The position numbers and the translations under genes were made by a program. Shown piece after piece: positions 12,121 to 22,216 of a DNA stretch of 64,000 bases; position 1 is the first letter of the stretch, and every line of letters begins with the position of its first letter. The notes beneath the pieces were generated by a model, which saw only the letters and a program-made list of their open reading frames with translations, did not search any database and was not told the origin of the DNA. Source of the stretch: Yponomeuta sedellus (lineage: Eukaryota > Arthropoda > Insecta > Lepidoptera > Yponomeutidae); contig OW203732.1 in NCBI GenBank assembly GCA_934045075.1, positions 16,647,889 to 16,711,888 on the forward strand, given 5' to 3'.

Positions 12121-12440
12121 CGCTCGTAGCCCTGGCTACCTGAGTAATCGTAAACGATCACGAAGGTTACGCCACATAGGGCGCGTTCAGTGCATGGATG
12201 GGTGACCGTCTATGTGTAACGCTAGCGGCATTTTTCAGAGCGGTTCGTGCTTCGCAAGGCACCTTAAGCAGTTGGTGCCGGCTGCCGTCGATAGATGGCA
12301 GTCGTTAAAACAAGTCAGAGGCCTTAGTGCGGCTTGAAAACTTCTGACAGTAAGACCAGCCAGTACGTGCTGGAGTATGGCCTACACCTTCCTCAGTTAA
12401 GAGGGTGCCCCTCGGTGGGGACATAATGGGCAGAAGATGG
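12121..12440 (+). repeat. 5S-derived SINE, copy 1 (subfamily with 'cctcggtgggga' tail)
   Basis: The head has 5S-like promoter words: 'gggcgcgttcagtgcatgg' and 'atgggtgaccgtc'. The shared body follows (gtgcttcgcaaggcacctta, gttggtgccggctg, gcggcttgaaaacttctgac). The tail is 'gtgcccctcggtggggacat' 'aatggg'. The 5' region differs from copies such as 39,617-39,990, so it represents a separate subfamily. It is in the last intron of the two-TM gene, antisense to it. Confidence 0.7.
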
Positions 12441-12690
12441 ACATCAGAAGTGGGATAAAATTGAAGTGGGTCTTCACCTTCATCTTCGTTATCATCACCG
12501 GTCGAGCGAACGGGAAACGAAGCAGAGGACGAGCACAAACGCGTTGGACAGAAATAATTCTAAAGCTTCGGGAGGGACCCTACAAGCAGCCATACATCTG
12601 GCGCACAATAGAATCAAACGGAGAGAGCTGGTGGCGGAAGCTGCCCCGTAGTCTCGTCCCTCAGCCATGAGGAAACGACAAAGAAGAAGA
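12441..12690 (+). pseudogene. RTE-type LINE ORF2 C-terminal fragment
   Basis: In the frame from about 12,500 the translation reads GKRSRGRAQTRWTEIILK and ends PQP-stop at 12,670. The 'RGR..TRW' block followed by a Trp-rich tail (ESWWRKL) is typical of the extreme C-terminus of RTE-like ORF2 proteins. It is followed by a short GAA-rich tail (aagaagaagaata). No endonuclease or reverse transcriptase domain remains. It lies between the 5S SINE and exon 4. Confidence 0.55.
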
Positions 12691-12697
12691 ATACTAC

Positions 12698-12853
12698 CTT
12701 CTCAGTCTCTCGTCCTCCTCGCCACTGGACAGGCTGGAGACGTCACAACTGGAGGCGTCCAGGCGGCGCGCGGGCGAGCACTGCGCGGGCCCCCGCTGCG
12801 TACCGCTTCCGCCGCCGGCCAGCGGCATCTCTTCGCCCTCACCGGCTGACAGT
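12698..12853 (-). CDS. Two-TM membrane protein, visible exon 4
   Basis: The exon is 156 bp, with acceptor ggttccag|ACTGTCAG and donor AGAAG|GTAGTA. It begins with the last base of a split Arg codon and ends with AG of the next split codon, so it joins both neighbours in frame. The peptide is hydrophilic: a glycine/serine-rich part (PLAGGGSGTQRGPAQC) and an acidic serine-rich part (SSCDVSSLSSGEEDERLR). The second part resembles casein-kinase-type phosphorylation sites. An alternative acceptor 8 bases further in (gactgtcag|CCGG) would create an immediate stop and is rejected. There is no membrane segment; it is inferred to be part of the cytoplasmic tail. Confidence 0.8.
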
Positions 12854-13343
12854 CTGGAACCGTGGGGAAATTTTCGTCAGTATCTACAGTTGATTAATGG
12901 TTCTGAGGTACATATGGAGCTCGGATTAATTAATGACAGTGTTTGTTGACCCTAAACACGTGTACCGGTTGGGGTGAACGCGCATTTAAATCACGAACTC
13001 TTTTCTAAAACAGTTTGAATTTCTCTAGCAATAAGTTCGCCTATGCAGTCATTCATGTTACGTTGTGTCTTGTTTTTCTTTCCCTTTGCAGGTATAAAAA
13101 AATGTCTAAATGTGGGCCTCGTGCTCTGCTCACTATATGTAGGTAGGTAAAAACTTCATTAGGTTTAGGTTTTATTTGGTTGTAATTTTTACTGGCAAAA
13201 ATTAAAACTAATTTTACCATGTCATGTAGTAAAATATTATTGACCAATGTATTAGCGTAAATATACAAGACGCTACGGCTTTGGATTACTCGGGGCGTAG
13301 GAGGTAACACGGCTTGTCCAACTTAAGGACATTCAATTATCAC

Positions 13344-13483
13344 CTTCTGTTCTCCTTGTAGTTGGTGCGCCGACGACAGCATGGCTTGGCGAAGACGCAA
13401 AACATGATGCGCAGGAAGCAGCACGCCAGACCTGTGACGATGAGCGTCGGCCCCACCAGCCGTAGCGCTGGTGTCTTGAAGCC
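13344..13483 (-). CDS. Two-TM membrane protein, visible exon 3 (second membrane span)
   Basis: The exon is 140 bp, with acceptor ggctttcacag|GGCTTC and donor AACAGAAG|GTGATA. It encodes 46 codons plus two bases. It holds the second hydrophobic span, about visible residues 110-132 (LVGPTLIVTGLACCFLRIMF). A Cys/Arg-rich juxtamembrane stretch follows (AKPCCRRR). The basic cluster suggests that this side faces the cytoplasm, and the cysteines could be palmitoylated; both points are inference. Only about a dozen residues separate the two spans, so the protein probably forms a membrane hairpin. I could not assign a family. Two-span proteins of the TMEM200 type have a similar layout, but the sequence match is not convincing. 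Confidence 0.85.
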
Positions 13484-14232
13484 CTGTGAAAGCCATAAGC
13501 TGTTTGACTGACTGTTACATAGTATATTCTTTATTGTACACCAGGAGTCACATGTTGATGTGTAAAATCTTACGGAATCATTCTGCCGAAAGATGTTCCC
13601 GTAGAAAGTAAAGCTCGGAAACAGTCAGCTGCGAGGAAATATCGGGCTTTTCCAATCAGCGTTTATCTCATAGCTGGAGACTCTTATCGTATTTGGAAAT
13701 TCGTATTTGATTACGGAGACAGTCCAAGATTTTCTCAGCAATTGTTGAGGCCAATTAATCAAATCGTTTGGGGCAAGCTTGTGTACAGTGAACTTATAAA
13801 TCAGATACGAAATGTACTGCAACAGTGGCAGAAGAAAAGCGGAGTTATAGAAAAAACTGGAGATACCAAATAAAGATTTTCTACTTCCAGATACCTTGTA
13901 TCGGCCTCGTTACTATTGTTTCGTTACGTTTTTTCTTCCATTTCGAATGTTATTTGAAAAAGTGGATCCACCTCTTCTTAGATTTCGAGAACTCTATTGA
14001 ATTATTTTTATAATTATTATTATTAATACATACTTTATTGCACCATAAAATCGTACAATAATCCGTTACTCTGACGTCTATCCAACAACAACGATTGTAT
14101 TTTGTAGGGAAACGTGAGTGATTATTCAATTGCATTTTATCAAACAAAAAATTACCACGCATACTGGCTGACCGAATGCTATTCGTCGGACGTAGTATTT
14201 ATGACATTCTGATAAGTTTTCGTCGGCGCAAT

Positions 14233-14670
14233 GTAGGCTACTGGAGCAAGTGCGCGCGTAGACGCTTCTGCTTCTCGCCGCGAACCTGGTTTTCATGTCA
14301 AAAGCCAAGCGGTTAATTCGCCTTGTCGCCGGTGCCCACGGAGTAGACCACCGGCCCCAGGAGCAGGTGCGCGCATAGACAGTCTACTTCTCGCCGTGAA
14401 CCTCATTTGCATGCCAAAAGCTTAGCGGTTAGTTCACCTTGTGTCACCGGTACCCACTAAGTAGACCACCGGCCCCAGGAGCAGGTGCGCGCATAGACAG
14501 TCTACTTCTCGCCGTGAACCTTACTTCATGTGAAAAGCCGAGCGGTTAGTTCACCTTGTAGCCGGTGCCCACGAAGTAGACCACCAGCCCAGGAGTAGAT
14601 GCGCGCGTAGACACGTCTACTTTTCGCTGAGAACCTCATTTTCATGTCAAAAGCCAAGCGGTTAGTTCAC
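14233..14670 (-). repeat. Tandem array of about 116 bp duplicating the exon 2 end and splice donor
   Basis: The junction 'acctt' plus 'gccggtgccca(c)' recurs with CTT at 14,322, 14,438, 14,555 and 14,671, a spacing of 116, 117 and 116 bp. The last is the true exon 2 donor. Each unit holds the last 36-40 bp of the exon, a donor (GTGAAC in two extra units, GCGAAT in the most distal) and intron sequence including 'gcgcgcatagacagtctac'. A partial unit begins near 14,233. The extra units have no acceptor, so they can act only as decoy or alternative donors. Confidence 0.8.
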
Positions 14671-14817
14671 CTTGTCGCCGGTGCCCACGAAGTAGACCAC
14701 CAGCCCCAGGGAGAGCACGCCCAGCCCCACGTAGAGCAGCCGAGCCACGCCCCAGTGCTCTGCGCCGTCCGCCTCGCAGTCTGAGTCTGAAGAAGAGCCG
14801 TACGAGGCGTCTCGCAC
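14671..14817 (-). CDS. Two-TM membrane protein, visible exon 2 (first membrane span)
   Basis: The exon is 147 bp (49 codons), phase 0 at both ends, with acceptor cacgttccag|GTGCGA and donor GACAAG|GTGAAC. The peptide begins with an acidic serine cluster (SYGSSSDSDCEADGAEHW). It then has a hydrophobic span at about visible residues 76-97 (LLYVGLGVLSLGLVVYFVG), ending GTGDK. The next exon starts 12 residues before the second span. The intron 3' to this exon begins with GTG AAC TAA, so failure to splice gives an immediate stop. Three diverged donor copies follow downstream. The high GC and the consistent phase support a real exon. Confidence 0.85.
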
Positions 14818-15602
14818 CTGGAACGTGACACCATGGGGTTACGGAGATCCTCATTAGTGTTCAAGCGGTATTAGCTGTTTGTAGACTATCGATGATATTT
14901 AGCCGAAGGTCAGTGTACGTACTAAGGCATTTAACATCAACCGCTTGATGAGTATTTTTATAAGTACACCGGAAAGTTTTCATTATTGCTCTCAATAGCG
15001 ACGATGTCTTTTACCTAGAGTTTTGGACCATGATTCTATTCGGATGAAAACAGAGCGGTAAAATGGATGTCGAGGAGATTTAGACTATAAAATACTTCTG
15101 TTATGGAGACCATGAACTAACTGCGGTAAAACAGCTCACTAGGCTAAAAATATAAGGGAAATTGCTGGCAGCGGTGGCATGGGAATGCCCGAAAACATAA
15201 AAAAGTGGTGTGCCTTTAATAGGCCTATATACAGCCGTGGATGAAAACGGCATTATTGATTGATTGAAATCAGTAGCTTGAAATCAATAGCATACATACA
15301 TTCTGTTGGCTGTTGGGGTTGACGCAGGTAAGCTCGTAGGGGGCACATTAGTCTCCACTTACAGATACAGCAGGTATAGCGAAATAGAGAGATTTACTTA
15401 AGACCATTCTCAGAAGATGAAAAAGTACGACTAATGATTCTTCTCTGACTGCGAATCAGAGCAAACCTGCCGCGGAGTCGATATCCGTAGACTCTGTTGT
15501 CTTGAGTATCTTTCTACACAACGTTAGCACTCATCTCGCTTGTAAGTACGTTGTAAGGTTTTGTGGTTGTAAGTACTCTTAAGTCGAGGCTACAACTGTT
15601 AT

Positions 15603-15793
15603 TACACTATTTTTATTTTTAATGCACTAACCCGTGCTAAGGACAATTTTAAAAACCTATTTAGAGGCTTAAAAATTCCACTCATGCCGGGATTCGGACC
15701 CGCGACCTCTGGCTATCCGTGCCAGCGCTCTTTCCAACTGAACTCCGTTGGAAAGAGCGCTGGCACGGAATTTTTAGCCTCTAAATAGGTTTT
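15603..15793. repeat. T-family inverted composite, copy 3
   Basis: It is flanked by a perfect 12-bp duplication tacaactgttat (15,591-15,602 and 15,794-15,805). The left arm is the reverse complement from the distal tail (aatgcactaacccgtgctaa) through the tRNA-like module. The right arm repeats the first part of the tRNA-like module (ttggaaagagcgctggcac) and then jumps to 'tagcctctaaataggttt'. It lies in the intron between visible exons 1 and 2 of the two-TM gene. Confidence 0.8.
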
Positions 15794-16394
15794 TACAACT
15801 GTTATGTTAAGACCCATTTATCACCACATGCCAACTTGAACTTGTTAATATGACAGGCTGTCAATTGACAACATTTAAATTTTTAGCATACGTATTTTAC
15901 TGTCATAGGAAACTAGATAGGTACCACGAAATAAAACGACCCAAATTTTTCATTTTCGGAAATTCGATGATTTTCAACTATAAATTTCTGTTTGAATTTC
16001 GTCTATTCTAAAAAAAAAACGTAACCGCCAAATGACGTCACACATCCGGCTTAATAATACTAACACCCTTGCCGCCTTTTTAAAAACCATTGGAATTAAG
16101 GAAAGGAAAAGTAATTTCTCCGACATGACATTTTAATGAAATTGAAAATGACATCTGTCATATCATTTTTAATATTAGGCAACGGTACAGACCTCCTCAT
16201 TCAACCGTATGTGTGACGTCATCACACAATTTTTGGTTTTTATTTATTTTCTCTAAAATTAAGCAATAATAAAAATTCTAAATATTTTTTTCCTAATCAA
16301 GATAGCAAAATTAAGAAACGGTATTTTTAGTTTTGCGCGTTGTAAAACATTTAATGTCGTATTAATCCGGCAGAACGTTCTGGAAGTCACTCAC

Positions 16395-16550
16395 TCTGTT
16401 GGTCCGGTGCCAGGGGTGCTGTTTGTCGCGGCGCGCGTGAGGGTGGTCGCCCAGCACGGAGCAGCGGCGCGCCGCTCCGCCCGCTCCCGCGCCGCCGCCG
16501 CCGATCGAGAGCGCCGCCGCCTCCTGCCACGCCGCGCGCCCTGCCGCGCA
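16395..16550 (-). CDS. Two-TM membrane protein, first visible exon (5' exons not found)
   Basis: The exon is 156 bp (52 codons), with acceptor tcctattgcag|TGCGCG and donor AACAGA|GTGAGT (a near-consensus donor). It is phase 0 into exon 2. The peptide is alanine/glycine-rich (ALSIGGGGAGAGGAARRC) and then basic/histidine-rich (HPHARRDKQHPWHRTNR). The charge pattern before the first span is consistent with a cytoplasmic N-terminus, giving both termini inside the cell (inference). No initiator Met lies in the exon. The open frame extends only into intron sequence, so one or more upstream exons must lie above 16,561, or outside the window; I could not find them among the repeats. Confidence 0.75.
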
Positions 16551-16741
16551 CTGCAATAGGACACGATTCCCATGACTTAAAACATAATTGACAATGTCGT
16601 CATCAGTCGCCGGACAAAAGTCGGCGACATTGATTGGCGAAAGAGTCTCGAGACAGAAATGGAAATGGGCGGGACACCTTGCTATGGAATTCACCTTGCT
16701 GAGGAATGGATACTACTACTAAACAGTTTTCGAAAGTGTAA

Positions 16742-18337
<1,596 letters not shown>

Positions 18338-18517
18338 GTAGCCTTAAACGTTGAACTGCAGGGCACAGGCCTTCTCTCAGAGAGAGTATGGGCTTAATTA
18401 CCACGCGTGCCCACCGTTGAAAGGCAATTTCAAGCGCTATGGTATTTAAACAACTCAGACGCTCAGGTTTCCTCACGATATTTCCTTCAGCGTTAGCGAG
18501 TGGTATTGCTACTATAA

Positions 18518-18729
18518 TATTCTCTAAGGTTAACACAAGCACTAGACATAAAAAAAACTGCATTCACACGGATTTTACTTGTTTAGTTTTACATTTTTAC
18601 AATTTTCCGACGTTTCGGCCCTTTAACAAGTACCGAGACCGCGGTACTTGTGAATGTGAAAGTCCAAAACAACGGAAAATTGTAAAAATGTAAAATTAAA
18701 CGAGTAAAATCCGTGTGAATACAGTGTTT
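18518..18729 (-). repeat. Family B hairpin retroposon, copy 1
   Basis: It has a perfect 13-bp duplication attgctactataa (18,505-18,517 and 18,730-18,742). The inverted arms include 'cacacggattttactt' and 'aaattttacaatttt'-like words around 'gacgtttcgg'. The family tail is at the left (ctaaggttaacacaagcact). It is inserted in the family D SINE. Confidence 0.75.
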
Positions 18730-18756
18730 ATTGCTACTATAACTTCACAAATTTAC

Positions 18757-18932
18757 TTCAGCCAGATGTCGCTGCCTGTACATAATACAGAGAATAGTGT
18801 AAAGAGGTTCGAAATTTCACTGATGCCGGTGAGTCGCCCATTAGCTCAGTTGGAAAGAGCGCTGGCACGGAGAGCCAGAGGTCGCGGGTTTGAATCCCGG
18901 CATGGGTGGAATTTTTAGCCTCTAAATAGGTT
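18757..18932 (+). repeat. T-family tRNA-like retroposon, copy 4
   Basis: It is a 5'-truncated direct copy. It is flanked by ttcacaaatttac (18,744-18,756) and ttcacaaatgtac (18,933-18,945). The tRNA-like module is at about 18,837-18,910. Its A-box word is 'ttagctcagttgga' and its B-box region reads ggtttgaatcc here. The copy ends 'tctaaatagg' before the duplication. It lies 14 bp from the family B copy, inside the same D SINE. Confidence 0.8.
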
Positions 18933-19099
18933 TTCACAAATGTACATAACTTAGAAAATAAAGTTATTTGTACGTGCCCGCACTGGGAATCGAGCCCTGG
19001 TCTCTCGCTTCCGAGTCCATTGTATTACCCACTGGGTTACCACTGCTCTTTAGAATCCCACACGGTTTTATCCCTCCTTTCCCGTGGTACACCTGCGTA

Positions 19100-19160
19100 G
19101 TCCACCCGGGTGAACCACGGGGTTATTTTTTTGCCCGTGGTTCACCTAGGTGGACAAGTC
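19100..19160. repeat. Imperfect hairpin
   Basis: 'gtccacccgggtgaaccacg' is mirrored by 'cgtggttcacctaggtggac' around a T-rich loop. No flanking duplication was recognised. It may be the remnant of a foldback element. Confidence 0.6.
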
Positions 19161-19980
19161 ATAGTAGATGGGTGGCCCACGGAAATATTGGGACAAATGC
19201 TTTTTCACTATGATTATAGGGGGGTCGGTCCCTCAGACATGAGGGACCGACACCAGAGAGAGAGAGAGATATTTTCATATATTATATAATATATATTATA
19301 TATTATACCTACACAATTATCAGGTGAAAAACGGGCATTAGGTATTACATACATTATTTTAAAATTATTTAAATCATGTTAAAGGTGGACCACGGGAAAG
19401 GAGGGGGTTATATTTATAAAAACATGATCCCTCTAAAACAGTCCTCAGAGGCAGATTATTTAATCTGTGATTAAATTTTTCCCCTTCACAGACTACTCAT
19501 CAGACTACTTAAATCGCCTCTTCGGGAGTGTTTTAGGAATCATATTTTTTTCAAATAACACCGCTGTTCTTTATTCTCGACTTTACATAACGAAAAAGAA
19601 ATAGACGCTACAAATTCAGTTTTTTTTCTCTTTTCAGCGAGGCCCAGCCTTAGCGGGCGTGTTTTCCAAACTTGTTCACACAACTCACGAGTTTCATAAA
19701 CAGAAAATGAAGACATATAGGCCAATAACGGCTACTGGATTTGTACAGAATTGGGTCGGGATTGCCTCCCGGCGATATTTCATATCTAAGGCAAACGGAA
19801 ATGTCTCCAACTATAAAAGGGCCCTAAAAGCGGGTAATAAACCACGGATGGGTATACAGTGTCGGTCGGAAAAACATTGGGTGGCTTTCTTGAGGTCTAA
19901 CGCAAGCCACGACTTTTGATTGCTCACGTATATGCGCTTTTACTTTAGTGGATTAATGATATCAACAATTGCTATGTTTC
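19161..19980. other. Stretch without recognised gene
   Basis: It includes a GA run (about 19,252-19,268) and an AT-dinucleotide-rich segment (about 19,272-19,308). ORFs at 19,540-19,919 overlap on opposite strands and look accidental. Confidence 0.5.
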
Positions 19981-20325
19981 CAGTTCTGGGGCACGGGTCT
20001 CTTCCTGCATCGAAGGAAGGTTAGGTCACACTCCACCACGGGGAGATAAGTCCGGGTCCGTGTTAGTGGAGGATTGTAAGACAGTGGCGGGCCTTACTGT
20101 CAGAAGTTATCAAGGCATCTAACATGGCTTAACGTCTACCATTACATGACAGCCGGCACCAATGGCTTAACGTGCCTTCCAAAGCATGGAAGCACTCGGA
20201 AAAAATGTCACCTGCGGTAGTAACGGGATGGTCACCCATCCAGCACCTAACCGCGCCTGTTGTTGCTTATTTGCTTAACCGGATTCAAATCACTCGGTTC
20301 CACTCGGCTACGAGCGCGTTACTTC
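19981..20325 (-). repeat. 5S-derived SINE, copy 2
   Basis: This is a nearly complete copy in reverse complement. The tail word is 'ggggcacgggtctcttcctg'. The body reads 'gacagccggcaccaatggct'. The promoter region in the minus sense includes 'gaccatcccgtta' and 'caggcgcggtt', and the head 'ctcgtagccgagtgg' is near 20,320. Confidence 0.8.
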
Positions 20326-20490
20326 AGTTGCTTTATACCTAATAAGGCCCTGACTGCGATTTTCGGCATGTAGAGTCGACAGGTCATGAACCTTCACAAT
20401 TTAGTAAGAAAAAAAACCTGTAGCGATATTAAAAATTGCGCGGGTTTAAAGGTTAAATGTATCATGACGTCAATTTACCGCGTTAGGTTC

Positions 20491-20603
20491 GTAGGTACAG
20501 TCGACAGCCGGTCAAATTTTACGTTTTGTTGCAAAGTCGCCATTAACGTAGCATGTTAAGAGTGCACGTTTGTAAAGGTTGTTGTGCTGTCGACCGTACC
20601 TGC
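20491..20603. repeat. Short element with 17-bp terminal inverted repeats
   Basis: 'gtaggtacagtcgacag' at 20,491-20,507 is mirrored by 'ctgtcgaccgtacctgc' at 20,587-20,603, with two mismatches. No target duplication was identified. It is a possible MITE. Confidence 0.45.
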
Positions 20604-20850
20604 ATTTGTTTGTGGAAACTTTTGAAAAAAAATTTGCTATCTCAGGATATTCGATGTTAAAAAATCAATCTTTCTCTGAGGCTAACAATTTACCTGTAGG
20701 CTTGGAATTCGTTTTTTTTTTCACTTGTAGTTACAGTCTGTTAGCTTTTAGAATATACCTCGGGTTCTAGAGTAGGCTTTGGTTTTAGCCGAAAGCACAC
20801 GAGTGTAATACTACTTCCTGCTCTGTATAAAACTTTTCTTCATTATTTTG

Positions 20851-20883
20851 AAAAGTTATGTGACATTAAGTCACATAACTTTT
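20851..20883. repeat. Perfect 14-bp hairpin at the LINE 5' junction
   Basis: aaaagttatgtgac and gtcacataactttt flank the 5-nt loop attaa. The loop is part of the putative 7-bp target duplication. The hairpin therefore spans MITE and LINE, or was created at insertion. Confidence 0.7.
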
Positions 20884-20950
20884 TCCAGTCGCGCGCGCGC
20901 AGTCATCCGTGACGAACTGTGTCGTCGATAGTAAAATCCTAATAAGCGTT

Positions 20951-22216
20951 ATGGCTTCATTAGTGAAATGTAATACGTGTAATATCGTAATTGACGAATT
21001 ATTATCTTACATGCAAAATAAAATCTCAGTAATTGACGAGGATACCCTGGTTAGAATATGTGTGTCGTCGTTTAAAAGTGATGAAATTAAACGTTCAAAG
21101 TCGTTACTGTTTGAATCAGTGCCCTCGGATAAACGCAATATTTCCCGTAGAAAGCAAGGAAAAGAAAGTCGTGACCTAGAAGACATGATATCTCTACTTA
21201 AGGGATCAGATCCTGAAATTATACCAGTATTTGTGGCACGAGACCTGGAAAAACTGCCTCCGGTGACTTTTGACCATCTGGACGTCACAAAGCTTTTAAA
21301 GGATCTCCTTATTCTTCAGAATGAGTTAAAGGATATAAAGACCAGGTACGCCACCTTGGACCAACTTGAAGAGGCGAAACGGGAGCTGAGAAAATCAATT
21401 ACTTCAGATCAATCGACTCCAAACAGATACCGAAGTATACAAATAAATAACATACGTGGTGCATACCTAGATAGTGGCCCTATCGGTTTATCACCGTTAG
21501 ATACTACTATTATGGCAAATACCAGTATGGTATCGAATACACCTTTGATAGAAATTGGAGGTAGTTTGAAAAAAGACCCCCAGCTGTTCGGCAATGGAAC
21601 CGTTATCGATGTGGGAGTAATTAATGAGTCAGAGGTGACGAATGCATGTGAAATGGCCGCAGAGGCTACCCCGACTCTGCTAGCCTCGCAAGAAATCGAT
21701 ACGGCGCCAAGTGAGGGAGAAACGGATCAGCTGTCTACTAAGAACAATAACAACCCATCCGCTGATAACAAGCGATCGTTCGTGGACGTCTTATCAAAAA
21801 AACATGACGCACAAGGCAGGTGGGTAACTGTTACAAAAAAGAAGAAAAAATCTATTAATAGATTCTCTGGCAAGATGGGTGTAGCCGGTAGTATGAATGG
21901 AACGACTTTCAGAGCGGCGGATAAAAATATACCTATTTTTATTACAAATATACATAAAGATGCACAGGAAGCGGATATTGCACAGCACATCCTTTTGAAA
22001 ACTCAAGAAAATGTTTCATTGGAAGAGATTAAAATGGCAAAGCCCACCAACCATAAAGCCTACAAGCTTTTTGTGCCAGAACATAAAGCTTCATTATTTC
22101 TTGATGAAAGCTTATGGCCAACAGGCATAATTTTCAGGCGTTTCATTCATTTTAAATATAGGAACATGAATCAATCTCAACAATTGAGCGGCCAATTGAA
22201 AGTAAAGTATGGATAG
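20951..22216 (+). CDS. LINE ORF1 protein (nucleic-acid-binding, coiled coil)
   Basis: The protein has 421 residues from the first ATG at 20,951; upstream in-frame codons to 20,909 have no ATG. The N-terminus has a CxxC pair (VKCNTCN, residues 7 and 10). The segment around residues 95-150 contains LEKLPPVTFDHLDVTKLLKD and a charged heptad-like region (coiled coil). A low-complexity middle follows, with a lysine run KKKKK near residue 297. The C-terminal part, from about residue 327 (PIFITNIHKDAQEADIAQHI), looks like the RRM-like domain of CR1-group ORF1 proteins. ORF1 proteins of this group bind the element's RNA and form a ribonucleoprotein with the ORF2 product. Its stop overlaps the ORF2 start in ATGGATAG. 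No stops or frameshifts are seen. Confidence 0.85.
   Translation: MASLVKCNTCNIVIDELLSYMQNKISVIDEDTLVRICVSSFKSDEIKRSKSLLFESVPSDKRNISRRKQGKESRDLEDMISLLKGSDPEIIPVFVARDLEKLPPVTFDHLDVTKLLKDLLILQNELKDIKTRYATLDQLEEAKRELRKSITSDQSTPNRYRSIQINNIRGAYLDSGPIGLSPLDTTIMANTSMVSNTPLIEIGGSLKKDPQLFGNGTVIDVGVINESEVTNACEMAAEATPTLLASQEIDTAPSEGETDQLSTKNNNNPSADNKRSFVDVLSKKHDAQGRWVTVTKKKKKSINRFSGKMGVAGSMNGTTFRAADKNIPIFITNIHKDAQEADIAQHILLKTQENVSLEEIKMAKPTNHKAYKLFVPEHKASLFLDESLWPTGIIFRRFIHFKYRNMNQSQQLSGQLKVKYG

Larger units (their letters stand above)
18338..19045 (-). repeat. Family D SINE split by two later insertions
   Basis: The tail and body are at 18,338-18,517 (tgcagggcacaggccttct, ctcagagagag, tttcctcacgatatttcc). 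They resume at about 18,933-19,045 with 'gtacataacttagaaaata' and a tRNA-like B-box word in reverse complement (gggaatcgagccc). Between them lie a family B copy and a T copy, each with its own duplication. The continuous order is confirmed by the opposite-strand copy at 43,395-43,720, where 'gctacaataatttcacaaat' is uninterrupted (in reverse complement). Confidence 0.7.

Noticed and set aside
18837..18910. tRNA gene (also the similar modules at about 27,967, 29,394, 44,428 and 63,659)
   Set aside because: The cloverleaf is nearly complete, but the base before the anticodon is C, not T. The acceptor stem has a mismatch and a wobble, and every module is embedded in a retroposon with target duplications.
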